The position numbers and the translations under genes are program-made. Below, one piece after another: positions 43,456-56,256 of a DNA stretch of 64,000 nucleotides. Under the pieces are notes generated by a model, which was not told where the DNA came from, ran no database searches, and was given only the letters and a program-made list of their open reading frames with translations. Origin of the DNA: Siderastrea siderea. Taxonomy: Eukaryota > Cnidaria > Anthozoa > Scleractinia > Rhizangiidae. Position 1 is the first letter of the stretch, and each line of letters opens with the position of its first letter. Where the stretch lies: contig OZ034970.1 in assembly GCA_964030785.1 (NCBI GenBank), forward strand, positions 17,914,911-17,978,910, written 5' to 3'.

Positions 43456-46400
43456 ATGTCGCATAAATTATTAACACTAAATGAAAGAGGACTGAACAGT
43501 TCCAGAAAACAAAGGCAGGTTTTTTGCTGGTTGCACTTTCAGCGTTCGGACATAATTTTTCTCCAAGAAACCTACTCCTCAATAGAAACAATAAAAAAGT
43601 GGGAAACTGAATGGGGTGGCAAAGTCGCAGCTAGTCATGGTACAACTCACAGCAGAGGAGTAATGATACTTTTTAAACCAAATCTTAACGTCCTTATTGA
43701 CAAAACTTCAGCCGATAAGAGCAGAAGATACATTCTGACTGAAACGTCTGTTGACAATACAAAAATAGTACTTGTGAATATTTACATGTATGCAGCAAAC
43801 GATCCTTCTCAACAGATCCTTTCCCTTAGGGATTTGTCCAGCACAGTTTTATCTGCATATGCAAATGAAAAGCTTGTGTTGGGTGGCGATTTTAACTGTG
43901 TAATGAATGCTATGGACAAGAAAGGTGGCAGACCATTTGACTCAAGAAAATGCAGTCACAACTGAGTTCGAGTTGTTAATACACGCACACGCACACGCAC
44001 ACACATACTTTTTGTTAAGGCAGGTTGGTTTGAGGCAACCTAAAGGCTGGTGGGGACCTGCCAGAAACTTAATTAGAATACATAACTTGTTAGACTCATG
44101 GCCTCAAACAAATTTGAAGAATCCTGGCTTCACTTGGTGCAACCCATCAATGAAGATACAAAGCAGACTCGATTATTTTTTGTTTCAAACTTTTTGAATA
44201 AATTAATTCAAGAATGCAGAGTTGTGCCCAATGTTTATTCAGACCATTCCGCTCCAGCTTTGACCATCTGTTTTGATGATGAAACCTCGCCTCACAGCCC
44301 CGATTTCTGGAACTCTTTGTTGGCTGACAGCGAATATGTAGATCTGCTACGTTTTAAAATTCCAGAATTTGTTAAAAAATGTAAAGAAGTTGAGGACAAA
44401 GGTTTGTTTTGGGAAATGGTCAAGATGGAAATCAGAAGTTTGACCATAAAATTTTCCAAAGTTAAGGCAAAGATAAACGCCATTAAGAAAAACTCCTGTC
44501 GGCAAGGTTAGCTCAAGTGAGCTATAAACTCCAGACAGCATACAGTGAAGAAGACAAAGCCGAACTCGAGCAAATCAAAATTAAACTATCTGAATTTGCG
44601 ACGGAAAGAACGCGTGGGACTATCATAAGGAGTAGAGCACGTTGCTACGAGCACGGAGAGAAGAACAACAAACATTTCCTTACTTTAGAAAAACTAAATC
44701 GCAAGCGAAAACATATCTTCCTTGACAGACAGCAGCAGTATCAGAATCAAAGATCCAACACAAATTCTTAACGAAGAGCGAAATTTTTTTTAACAGCTGT
44801 ACTCCTCTAGAACGTGGACCCAAATTGAAGATTTCTTTCATGTAAACTTCAAATTATCCGATGAAATGGCCATGACATGACATTAGCAGAATGTACAAAA
44901 GCTTTGACGATGATGCAAAACAACAAAACTCCTGGCTCCAAATGGCTAACAACAGAATTCTATGTTTTTGGGGGGACGCCATAGGTGTCTATGTCGTCAA
45001 TAGCTTTAATTACGCCTTCAAAACAGGAAATTTATCTATTTCTCAACGCCAAGGGATTATTTCTTTGATTCCAAAGAAGAAGAAGGATTCCCTGTATTTA
45101 AAAAACTGGAGACCAGTATCTCTACTTAATGTAGATTATAAGATCATGACGAAAACTATCACTCTCCGGTTAGAAAAGGTATTGTCACTTTTGTTCCATC
45201 CTGGTCAAGCAGGTTACGTAAAAAGAAGGTTCATAGGGGAAAGCATTAGATTGATTTTCGATATAATGAAGTACACTAAGCAGAAGGACATTCCAGGTGT
45301 GGCTGTCTTTTTAGATTTTGAGAAAGCTTTCGTTTCTGTCGAATGGAATTATATCTACAAGTGCCTGGAAACAGTGAACTTCGCCAGTGGATGCACGCTT
45401 TTTATCACAACATCTCCAGCTGTGTTTTGCACAATGGCCACACGTCAGAACGCTTTTTTCTTGAAAGAGGTGTTCAACAGGGGTGTCCGCTATAGGGTAT
45501 ATTGTTCGTTCTGGCCACTGAGTTGCTCACGCAACAGATAAGGCGTTCTAAAACAATTGAAGGGATTGAAATTGAGCACAATGGACTTCAAGAAGTAAAA
45601 TTATCTCAATAGCGGATGACACAACAGCTCTTTTGAAAGATAGTCAATCTGCTGTGAATCTATTCGATTTGCTAGGCCGCTTTGAAAGCTATTCTGGTCT
45701 TAAATTAAACGAAACAAAATCAGAAATGTTATGGCTTGGCTCTTGGCGCCATAGGAAAGACAAAATTTTAAATCTTCTTCTTAGCGATGAACCAGTTTAC
45801 GCGTTAGGTGTACACTTTACGTATGACCGCAAAGCAGCTCTGAAGAAGAACTTCTGGGATAAAATAATTTCATTAAAGAAACTGTTAAACATATGGTCTC
45901 AAAGGGACATCTCTATTTACGGCAAAATTAACTTAGTGAAATCCCTTGCACTTTCCAAACATATATTTATCTGTAGTGTAATGGAAACACCAAAACTGTT
46001 TGCCAATGAAGTAAACACAATCACGTTAGATTTTATACGGAATCATAAACCACCCAAGATAAAATACTCAACTCTTATTAAAACCAAAAAAGAGGGAAGT
46101 TTAGAGATGAAAAACTTTTCCCTATTTGACAAAGCTTTAAAGTTAAATTGGGTTAAATGACTTTGGTCAAACCCAGATGATGCTCCTTGGCAATACATCC
46201 CAAATTCTCTTCTTACCAACATTGGAGGGCTAGATCTTTTCAAATGTAATTACGACATCAACAATCTTAACCTAAGCAAACACCTTCCCGATTTTCATCG
46301 TGTGATAATCGCGTACTGGCAAGATTTAATAGCTGGCAATCCAAGGAACAGAAACAACGTCCTTGAACAAGTTATCTGGAATAACAAGTTTATTACATTT

Positions 46401-47160
46401 GACAAGAAATCGATATACTACCCGCAGTGGCGCCAAGCAGGAATTCTGAAGATTAAGGACCTCTTCGACACCCAACAAAACTGTTTTCCAGCCTTTGACG
46501 CTTTTATTAACAAATTCAATGTAAAATGCAATTATTTACAATACTACAGCCTTCTCAGCTTTATCCCTCAAAGCTGGAAAAAAATCCTTCATAATGACTG
46601 TGAGCAACGCTCCACTCTGCAAATTATATTAGAAATTACCTGCACAAGAAATTATACTAAGCTACTGTCTCCTAAACATGCGCCTCCGCCAACTCGTGAG
46701 AAGAAACTCAACTCTTGGTTACCGAAAAAGAGGATTTGAGCAAGTTGTATCTTCTGCCCTTTGAGGTGACTAAGGAAGTAAAGTTATCCACGTTCCAGTA
46801 CAAAATTATTCATAGCATTCTGTGCACAAAGAGCTTATTATTTAAAATGAAAAAAGAAGACTCCCGCGCTATCCCATTCCCTGTCCGGATCACACCATTG
46901 TGCACATGTTCACCGAATGCACACAAACTATTTCGTTCTGGAAAGAGTTTCTAGATTGGTCCTCATGTGTTGTGAATTCGACTACTACTCTCGAAAAATG
47001 AAATCATGTTTGACACCATTAACAAGGATTCGACATTCTGTTTAGCCCACAATCATTTAGTTGTTATAGGAAAATATTTTCTTTATGTAAATGCCCTCAA
47101 CAGTAAATCTTATGTCTTTAACGAATTTGTTTCCCTGTTCCCTGACAAAATAGACTAGAA
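43456..47160 (+). pseudogene. L1-like ORF2 (endonuclease and reverse transcriptase)
   Basis: ATG 43456 opens an apurinic-type endonuclease (LNERGLNSSRKQRQVFCWLH, IIFLQETYSS with the catalytic Glu, LVLGGDFNCVMN, later TWCNPS...RLDYFL and SDHSAPALTI). A frame break occurs near 43960. The RT region has KNWRPVSLLNVDYKIMTKTI (45100), GQAGYVKRRFIGESIRLIFD and FLDFEKAFVSVEWNYIYKCL (45310-45370; the family usually has FDSVEW). Motif C reads ADDTT, but a base is missing just before it (about 45608-45612), breaking the frame. SGLKLNETKSEMLWLGSW and the C-terminal FQYKIIHSILCTKSLLFKMK (46790-46850) follow. At least six breaks make it inactive. Confidence 0.8.
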
Positions 47161-47530
47161 AAATACATCTCTTCCATGTACCAGCCGCAGAAAGAAATTT
47201 GAAAAAAATGGTCTCGTTTTCTTCATATTTAAATACTTTTTCCTAATTTCCGCAACCATGTATCATAGCTCAGTATAATGTATTCTAAAATATATTTCGT
47301 TCAGTTTTTTCTTTGTTTTGAATATTCTGATAGTTATAAATTGTAAATCTATAAATTGTAAGTTGTAAATCGTTTTGTCACGTGTACGTTAGTTCCATAT
47401 TGTAGCAAAGTTGTTTATGTGCTAATAATTATAAAATGTAATTATGTAAATCGTTGCCTACTACTGTTATGTACGTAAGTTTTGTAATGTAATTAAGTGT
47501 GAATTGCAAGCAATAAATAAATAAATAAAA

Positions 47531-48460
47531 AAGAAGAGGTGGTACATCATGACTGTCACCCTTGGATGGGAAAGGGTTAGAAATAAACATCACTTGCTGA
47601 AGCACAAATAGTCCATAAGCCAAGGGGCCTAAAAATTATGCCTCGTAGCACCCCCCCATGGGACATAGTGAATTTGGTATCAATTTAAAGCTTATGACCT
47701 ATATTTTTAGAATCTACTTGTTTTCAAACTGGTAACGTGTGCTATAATGAGATATTGGGCTGTTTCCATGGGGGGTGGGGTGGGGGAGAATTTGCTTTTC
47801 ATAGTCTTGGTGAGAAGAAAAATGTTTCATACCTCAAACAAACATCAACCAAATTGGCTCAAATTGGCAAGATATAGTTATTGTATCATAAGCTACCCAA
47901 ATGTGTTATCGGATCTAAGGTTTTTGGTTTCCATGGCAACAGGCACCAGTCATATACTGCTTGGTTATGAAAATATGTGGTTTTTCGCATATAAAATAAA
48001 ATTTATATATTTAACTCGAGTTCGATTTCTCGGAAGTGCCCCAAAAAGCATTCTAATTTTATTCAAGATGTCCCAAAGATGCATCATTGTCTTAAAAATG
48101 TATCTGTAATGCCATTATTTATCTTAATATCTTTATTTGATGAATGTTATTTTCATTTTTCTTTCTTTTTCACAATATTTGATTGACGAAGATTTTTTTC
48201 TGTTATAAAGGAGTTCTCCACCCAGTAATTTGAATGAAATGTGCTTTATTCAAGATCCTTTGGTATTTATCCCACAATGCATAGCACGATTGCTTATCCC
48301 ATGATGCTTTGCATTTAGAAGAGTCGGCCATCTTGGATTACAAACCCAACATATGCCTAACAAAACGACGTCTTTAGCTTTTTTGGAATGCAAACGTTCA
48401 ACCAAAACTATGTAAAATAATGACTTTAAGTTGAAAAATTCTTTTCTTGCAAAATTCTTC
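47531..48460. other. No recognisable gene
   Basis: C/G runs at 47650-47660 and 47769-47786 suggest further non-autonomous repeat material, but no element ends were found. The target of the Kolobok insertion is the TTAA at 48461-48464. Confidence 0.45.
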
Positions 48461-48464
48461 TTAA

Positions 48465-48667
48465 AGTGCCTATGAAGTGAAAATTGTTTTGGTTTAGTTA
48501 TAATATTTACCTTTCGAAAAACATAATTCCAAAATTTCAAACGTCTAGCTTTAAAACTAACGATTTTACAAGCGCTCAAAGTTTGTAATTTTCCCCTAAA
48601 AAATGGTCAGGGGATTGGGTCGAGTTTAATCCAAAAATACCGGGCCGTGACGTCACTTGGGTGCCTC
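48465..48667 (+). promoter_or_regulatory. Left TIR with promoter of the P2X7-like gene
   Basis: Inverted partner of 56257-56468. At its inner edge it carries TGACGTCA (48648-48655), a perfect CRE/ATF-type palindrome, followed by CTTGGGTGCCTC. The start codon at 48726 lies 71 bp beyond. Confidence 0.7.
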
Positions 48668-48725
48668 GCATTTGTTTACGCATTCAAAGTTTCTAGTAAT
48701 CAAGGAGTGTTTTCAGTACGAAAAG

Positions 48726-51535
48726 ATGTCGAGCGATACAGAAATGAGCGACATTTCGGAAATATCTAGCAGCCCCGAAGACGATGAAACCGGTGAGGGA
48801 GAGGAAGAAGACGTCGAGGTAATTTACAGCCAAATTAGGCCTTACCAAGACGAACCTCTAGCCGAGGACGCTGATGAAAATACAGAAGAAAATGAAGTCG
48901 ATGAAGCTGATGAAGACGGCCTTACACCAGCGGCGCTGGAAGTGAGATACGAAAGAGAAGTTCCGGTTAACTCGTGGTTGGTATATAGTTTTGTTTATCG
49001 TTAACTTTTACGCTGTAATACCCGACTTTAAGTTGCGAAATTTCGTAGACAAACCCGACTCGCTGGGCATGTCAATATTTACATCATAAAGGATCGAACT
49101 TTCTTTTGGCAATGGTCCAAAAGTAAAGTATCTTACAGCATGTATCTCTGGATATTTTCTTTTTGTGTTAAGCTCACGTATATCTTATGACTTCCACTTT
49201 GTCCTTCAGGTGCCAATGTGAACTATGCAATGATGAAAACTTAGTCGGTGCGCGCGAGTTTCGTTGCTGTAAGGAAGTCGCAAATGCGTCTCCTAAAATG
49301 GCCTTTGATGGATCGACTGAACGCATCACCTGTATTACACAACACGACGATTACGTGGCTCTAACAAATAGAACAGTGCTTCTTCAAGTTGCTCCACTAC
49401 TGAGGGACAAGAATGGGCGAACGTACCGCCGTCGAACTGGAGTTCCCGAGAATGAGTGAGTTCCCATCTTTAAGGCAGGGAAAAAGGTTGACGAGAACAA
49501 CTATCGTCCGATTTCAGTTCTCCCCCTCGTTTCCAAGATCATGGAACGAGCGGTCCAAGTTCAACTGTTAGCATTTTTTGAGGTTAACAAAGTTCTATCA
49601 CTATATCAATCCGGCTTCCGTAAGAAGCATTCTACCGAAACGGCGGTCGTCCACTTGGTCGATCATATTTTAGAACACATGGACAAACAACAGTTGACTG
49701 GCGCTGCCTTTATTGACTTAAAAAAGGCTTTCGATCTTGTTGATCACAAATGTCTCCTTCACAAGCTAGAGCACTATGGAGTTAGAGGACACAGTCTCCG
49801 CTGGTTCAGAAACTATCTCACCACTCGCTCGCAGCGAGTTCAATATGGAAAGGAGTTATCATCTAGCCTTCCTCTCGACTACGGTGTTCCTCAGGGTTCC
49901 TTGTTGGGGCCTCTATTATTGGTGATACACATAAACGATTTGCCTCAATGTTTACTTCACTCGTCGATTAGCATGTATGCGGATGACACTGTTATCTATT
50001 ATTCTGGATCTGAGGTCAACAACATTAGGGAAAATTTACAAGAAGACCTCAACTGTGTTGAGCAGTGGTTGGTGGACAGTAAGCTAATACTAAATCAGAG
50101 CAAAACCAAAGGGTTACTCTTTGGAACAAGACAATTGCTGCAAACCACCTCAGACTTTGTCCTGCAGATTCAAGGCAAGGACATAGAGAGAGTGACAAAG
50201 TTCAATTACCTTGGGACTATGCTCGATGAACAGCTTCACTGGAAAGAGCATATAGACACTACTTGTAACAAAGTTAATAAGCGTCTGGGACTTCTTGCAC
50301 GGATACGATCTTGCCTCACTCTTAAAGCAGCAAAGTGTGTCTACAATACCCTTATTGACCCAATCTTAAGTTATACTGACACTGCTTGGGGTGAACTGTC
50401 TGTTGGCTCCAGCAAAAGTCTACAGCGGCTGCAAAACCGTGCTGCCCGTATCATTCTTAAGCGTGACTCTTCTAGAGACACTTTTAATGTTTTAGGGTGG
50501 GCTGACTAAGAAACAAATGTGTTTTAGTTTATAAATGTCTGCATAACTTAGTTCCTCAGTATTTAAGTAACTATTTCATTAGGAACTACAATGTACATGG
50601 CTACAACACTCGAAGGAAGGCTCACCTCCATCTACCTAAACCCAAGCTTAGCCTTGGCAAGCGTACTTTTAGATTTTCTGGCTCAGCCCTTTTTAACTCA
50701 CTACCTTTAAAAATCCAACAAGCTGCATCTCTCTCCTCTTTTAAAAATCTTGTTAAAGCCCACTTTTTTTCATAGCACCTAATTTACAATATTTATCTTT
50801 TTTATATACCAGTTCATGCTTGTAATTCGTTTTAGTTTTTAAACTCTTTTTATATAACTATTTTAATTACTAAACATTAGCTTTTAACTCTATTTTTATA
50901 ACTATTTTAAACAATTAGATATTTTATATTTTTAGATATTGTATTTAGCAGGGCCCCTCTGGAGACCAGCCACTGTGCTGAATGGGCCACCCTGTATAAA
51001 TAAAGTTTTACCTACCTACCTTTACCAATTCTGCCATGATATTTTTTGGCTTAAAAAATCACATGCCAAACTTCTGACCCTTGAATTTTCTAAATATTAC
51101 AAAGAAAAACATAAGAAACTGAAAACTTTTTTATTCCTCAAACCATCTGCAAAGCACATTTGCTAGAACTTAAACTTTTTGCAGGCGAGGCTCCGCACAA
51201 AGTGACTTGACAATTTTTCCTACCTGAAACCCTAAAAATGTTTCATTCCTCCCCCACCCCCACCTCTCGGGGTACAGATAAATGACAAGAGTAATGTATC
51301 AATTTATAATAACATCTAACTGATTGAAATGTAAGCAAGTGAAGGGATGGCAAGTTTGATAGTCATTTTATTTTACAGATTCATCCGGGCAGTTGCTTTT
51401 CGATGGATCATTCGCTGGCTGTTTTCTTACATGGGATGGGAGAACAGAAGACCGCTCCCAGCTTGCATCTATAACAATATAAGAGCACGCTACTCAACCC
51501 CACACAGACAGTCAAGAGGCTATGATGATGCATAG
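48726..51535 (+). CDS. P2X7-ballast-domain-like protein, three exons, 217 aa
   Basis: Exons are 48726-48976, 49210-49455 and 51379-51535. Phases (2, 2) join into one open frame to TAG at 51533. The first ~80 residues are acidic (SSPEDDETGEGEEEDVEVIY, DADENTEENEVDEADEDG). Then comes a Cys-rich module: NSWCQCELCND (about 82-92), EFRCCKEV, ERITCITQHDDYVALTNRTV and, across the last junction, FIRAVAFRWIIRWLFSYMGW and RRPLPACIYNNIRARY. This is the pattern of the cytosolic ballast domain of vertebrate P2X7 (WC.C..C, E..CC.E, CIT.H, R.PLP.C....IR). No transmembrane or channel part is present. Its role in a transposon is unknown. The first donor (GTTGGT) is weak. A LINE lies in intron 2 without affecting the frame. 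Confidence 0.8.
49467..51023 (+). pseudogene. 5'-truncated CR1/L2-like LINE in intron 2 of the P2X7-like gene
   Basis: The sequence starts inside the RT domain (VDENNYRPISVLPLVSKIME) and keeps an open frame of 322 codons (49541-50509): QSGFRKKHSTETAVVHLVDH, AAFIDLKKAFDLVDH (motif A), GVPQGSLLGPLLLVIHINDL, SMYADDTVIYY (motif C) and SLQRLQNRAARIILKRDSSR. After a stop at 50507 homology continues (YLSNYFIRN-type) to about 50775. The 3' end is a short ACCT repeat at 51011-51022 after AATAAAG. Motifs are well kept, so the insertion is probably recent. It begins 12 bp after the exon 2 donor, so the donor is retained. Confidence 0.82.
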
Positions 51536-52083
51536 GTTAACTTTATTATAGGAATCAAATCCATTATTTTTGGTTTTAAAGCTGATAATTCTAAGCTGTA
51601 ACAGATGTTGTCTTCCTGAGATCCTTTTTTAAACATAAAACCGCAAGTGCATTCTCAAGAAAACTTGTGAACAACTTGTTTAGAGTGTACAATAATAAAA
51701 ACAGAATCCATTTTTTGAGTGTATGTGACTTTATGGGACTACTCTGTTGCTGTCTATTGTTGTGATAAGAAAAGAAGAGTCCAAAGTTTTCTGCTATGTT
51801 TCGAGGTAATTATTGTACAACAATCAAAGGTCAATACAAGTCATAAGTATTTTCAATTTAATCCTACTGCAACTAAAGCCCCCTTTTTGTAAATAGAGAG
51901 AGTGGTTTTCATTATAATTTACAGCCAAGATCTTGACTTTGACGACCAAAAGAAACAAAACTGGAACTATAATCTGTATACTATCAGCTTAATTTTTAGA
52001 AAATTACTTTGGCATACTCATGCACTTTAGACCAGAGAGGTTTATGTGATCTGCCAAAATAAAATAACATATTTTAAGTCCAT
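51536..52083. other. Convergent 3' region between the two Kolobok genes
   Basis: The 548 bp between the two stop codons must contain both polyadenylation sites. AATAAA occurs in both orientations nearby (for example AATAAAA at 51693 and 52061). No further frame is supported. Confidence 0.45.
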
Positions 52084-55000
52084 TCATGTGGGGCAGTTTC
52101 TCCTGGTGTGGCCTGGCCTTCTGCACTTGGAACACTTTCTAGTGGTTCTGGAACCAGTGTTGACTTCAGTGTTAGCCGCAGTGGAAGCGCTTTGCTCCAA
52201 AATGTCTTGCTCTGCACCTACAATAAAAAAACTAGTTCAGCCTGCTGGTTTAAAGCTTTTTACTTGATGAATGCCCAATGTAACAAAATAGTCTACAGTA
52301 TTTTTTTCCATTATGCTTGTCAAGTAAACCTTGAGTTTTGTTTGAAGTGTTTTTTTTTTTATTACAGTAATATAACTGTAATAAAAGGACACCTAGAGTA
52401 ATACCTAAAATATAAGAAAGAAAATATTACCTGTTGGGAAAAGTTGAGTACTGCCTTTTGCACATTTTTCTTTGTATGCTTTCACTGCAGACTGCTTATC
52501 CTTTCGGTCACTAAACTGCGCACTTAGTGGTTCTGGTGCCTTCGTAGAATATCTGTTGTACACTTCCGTCATCTCAGGTTTGGTCAAGGTAAACAGAAGT
52601 AGTTTCAAATTTTCAACATAGCCTACAAAACACGTGAAGGGAGAAAATTAACTTTCATCAGGAAATACAATCAAGATAATTATACAACTAAGTCCATGAC
52701 AATCCTCTTTTTAAACCAAGATAAAACAAATTACAAAATTCCACACATACAAAATAATAAATGATTCCAAATGTATAATTAAAAGGAAAAATGAGTAAAG
52801 GGTCCTAAAAAGAAAGCAACAGAAATCCTCCAGTTTTGCCATCCATCTTGCAATAATGGTTTGACTTACCATAGGTAGGTGGTGAAGCTACTTCCCGAAC
52901 AACCTCCTCACCAAGTTTGTACTTGGGATATGTAACTTTGAAGTACTTCTCACCATCTTTGGACAATCGAGTTTCTCTTTGAAGGTTCTCATTAAAATGG
53001 AGGCTTGCAAGAATGTGCCTAAAAGATTAAAAATAATGCATTTATGCAATTTACACACACAAATCATTGTTGATCAGCACTGAAAATTATCACTGGATAT
53101 TGTTACTGTAGCTCCTAATTGTGTGCATGTCAACATGCACATCACACAATACCTGTTCCCCATTCTCACTTTTAACTACAAGACAATTTGCATGTGTTTA
53201 TTACAATTATGAAAAAGTTTATAGTAACCCACATAATGCTGTTATACCTGCAAAATGTTCCCAACCAAGAGAAACCAATCATTTTGGGATGCCAGTGGTT
53301 AAGGGTAGAATGGAATCCCTCCAAGCAACTGGTTTGGGCATCTGAGGAGAGCTTTTCAATGTCCTTCAACAGCTGTTTGCTGGTTAGCAAGCTTTTCAGT
53401 TTGTCATAGGCTGCTGTACCTGCAAGAACAAGCAACTTACAATTTTTTGGGTGTATTGTGCACATGGATTGGTATTGTGTTGTTCCAGAAAATGTCCATA
53501 CCCCTCCCATGGAAGGTTTTTTAGTTTGAATCTCCCCACCCCTCTGGAAATTCCAGTTAAGCCCCATACATTGCTTTAAAAATTATGGCTTTCGAGACCC
53601 CCCACCCCCTCGGAATTTCCAATGACCTTCTGTGGGGTGGGCATGAATATTTTCTGGAACTGCACATTCATCATTTATGGGAGTGCTACCTTTATTGTAT
53701 TGTAATTTCAATAAAAAAAATAAAATAGATAGATATTGTGGCTGGACCATGAGGTAAAAATTGGCATTTCCATCGACAATATTTTTTTTCATGACTAAAC
53801 TCTTTCGAATGTATTGCAAAAGGGTCTATCATATTTGTGAAATACAAGCAAGTACATTTTTGCAAAATATTTCTCTTCCCCCACTTTTGGGGACTTTCAA
53901 GTACATGAATTATGTACTATAAGACTATCATGTTAATACAACTGTATATAACTACTGACAACACCCCACATGGGCCTTTGCAGCACACTATAATGACTGT
54001 GATAAAGCAAATAGAAAAGGCTCACCAATTTTGATCCATTTTCTTGGTTGAAGTTCCTCATGATTACATTTTTGGTAGAGAGGATCAGGGTGGTCTGTAT
54101 GTTTATCTGCAACATGCCGCATAAACGAATTCCATTTGGCAAGTATGAGGCTTCCGAATCCAGGTTTAGTCGAAGTAGCACTCCAGTATAAATGTTTCCT
54201 GATACCTTTTGACCATTCTTTAATCACCTCACAGCCTTTCTCCTTCCCTGCTGCTAGGAGCTTCTTTGTCACTGAACGAGCAACATGCCAAATGTCAAAA
54301 TAATGTGTGGTGTCTGGGCAAGTTTCTCTAATCCACTTGGCGATTCCTCTGTGGCGGTCAGAGATAAACACACTGATGGTTAAACCGAGCTGCTGTAGAA
54401 ATCTGAAACCCTCTTTGCCCCCTCAAGTTCTGTCGGCTGACTTCCACCAGTCTCATTTGCCTATAAAATGGATGTTACACTGTCACTGAAAGATGCACTA
54501 ACAAGTTATATGCAACTCTGAATTTTGACCTGAAGATACTTTAGAAAATATTAAAAGGGTTGGGTACCCTTTTCACCATAGAGTGTTATTATTTAGTTGA
54601 TAACTCTGGTGGCTTTACATTATTAATAATAATTATTATAAAAATCGACCAGCAATTGGTATTGTATTATATTCATTTATACCATGCTAATTCAACTCAC
54701 AAGAAAAAAACAAGAAAAAAAAATTAATGTCTTACTTTGTCAAGTTCTTTGATAGTCTCCTTCTGGCTAGCCACTTTCTCTTGTAGTTTGGAAACCTTTA
54801 ACCGCAACCGGTCATTGGCTCGCTGTAAATTGTGGCATCTCCCTTGATACCTGGTACACCCTTTACAGCCTTTGAGTGTTGAAACAGGTGTACTTGTGTT
54901 TTCGACTAAAGTACTTTTGATTGTTGAAAGGGGTGTGTTGTCAACTGGGGTAGTGGCAGAACAAGTGTCCATCACAAACAAAGCTTCTAATGGTGTGCCT

Positions 55001-56249
55001 GACTCATCACTAATGTGTGGCTCCACATCTTCGTGTTCCACATCTTGTGGAGGCGCTGAGGCTTGTGAGGTTTCTTCCTCGCACTCTGGAGATGGTGATG
55101 TTGGTGGTGGCGGGGCACTAGAAGTGCTCTCCGCACAAGAAGCTGCTGACATCGTGACCGTGCTTTTTTGCTTTTTGGGGGGTGGGAAGGCTTCTTCCGA
55201 GAGTGCATCACGTTTCAACTACAATACATAAAATGAATATTTTACAAATTGTCACTTTCAAATAAATTAGGAAGAAACACGAATTCTGAAAATAATTATT
55301 GTATAACATCCCTAAGTGCACAGTACACAACTTGTTTCACAGCAATAAATCTAAGTTTATAACATTAATATATATTCAAAGAAGACTTTTAGCTACAATT
55401 GCAATTGTAGGTGCTTTTACTAGTACTATTATTATAATCAGTCAAGTTAAAACAGCACCTTGACCTTGGACAGATTGCAAGTCCTTTTCTTCAGGATATA
55501 ATAAATCACAAAGACATATCTTTTCATACAGCTTAACCAAAACCTCGCCAAAAGATGAAATTAAAGTCATAGACAAAGTTTCAAATCTTGATTCTACATG
55601 TATGATAACACATCTAAAGCTCGTTGATTCTACTGCCTGAGAACGAATGGATTGAGGAAGAAATGGAATGAGAAGCAACCAAAACATTCAGAGCATTCTC
55701 AAACAATGACAGAGCCACAATTAGACCTTGAAATGAGACCGAGACATTAGCAAAGCAGAAACAAAACGATGTAGTAAAGGTTTGATCTAGCTAACGAACA
55801 CGGGTAATTTCAATAATTTCCAACAGGTTTTACAAACACATGAAATATGCAAAAATCTGACGTACCTGTCGTTTGCTTCGCGCACTCAATTCTTGTGGAA
55901 CAGGGGGAACTACAGAATCTCTCGTTGGTACAGCGTCCTTCTTAAGGAGCGCTTTCATCTTCAGACCCTGAGCTTCCATGCTGCTAAGAATCGATGGGCT
56001 TCGCACATAGCACAAGTCTTCAAAGTGTGCCGAACAGAGCGATGTATATTTCGAGGAAGGATCTTTGAAATCGTGTCTGTGTCTACGGACAAACTGGACC
56101 CATTTAGCCCTCACAGCCGGATCAGAAGGGAAGCCATACATTCTTATACCAGGTGTAAACGTAGTATTTTGACAACTTTGCTGGTTAGGGGCACCAGCAA
56201 CGCAATATCGCCCACGCGGTTTTCTCTTTGATTTCTTTACGTCCGCCAT
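52084..56249 (-). pseudogene. THAP-domain Kolobok transposase, seven exons, internally deleted and frameshifted
   Basis: Exons (minus strand) are 56249-55866, 55218-54736, 54460-54026, 53419-53248, 53018-52870, 52622-52431 and 52217-52084. All junctions have GT/AG and phases fit. Exon 1 is a THAP zinc finger: RYCVAGAPNQQSC, YGFPSDPAVRAKWVQFVRRH, SLCSAHFEDLC (C2CH complete). Exon 2 is Pro/Ser-rich and acidic with a coiled coil. Exon 3 starts ANETGGSQPTELEG; the frame breaks at a five-G run (54416-54420 on the plus strand as C), then continues FLQQLGLTISVFISDRHRGI and THYFDIWHVAR. Exons 4-6 finish the catalytic region. Exon 7 ends with a CCHC knuckle, CSKCRRPGHTRRNC. The segment expected before ANETGG, with the first catalytic Asp, is absent. 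About 649 residues are encoded if the single missing base is allowed for. Confidence 0.8.
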
Positions 56250-56256
56250 AGTAAGA

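Larger units (their letters stand above)
42270..47530 (+). mobile_element. Nearly full-length L1-like LINE
   Basis: It begins shortly before ORF1 at the point where BEL/Pao homology stops and ends with an AATA-repeat tail at about 47507-47530. Both ORFs of an L1-type element are present in the right order with about 290 bp between them. No clear target-site duplication was found. Many frame breaks make it inactive. Confidence 0.78.

Noticed and set aside
43980..44005. CA repeat as a regulatory element
   Set aside because: Short microsatellite inside a dead LINE ORF.
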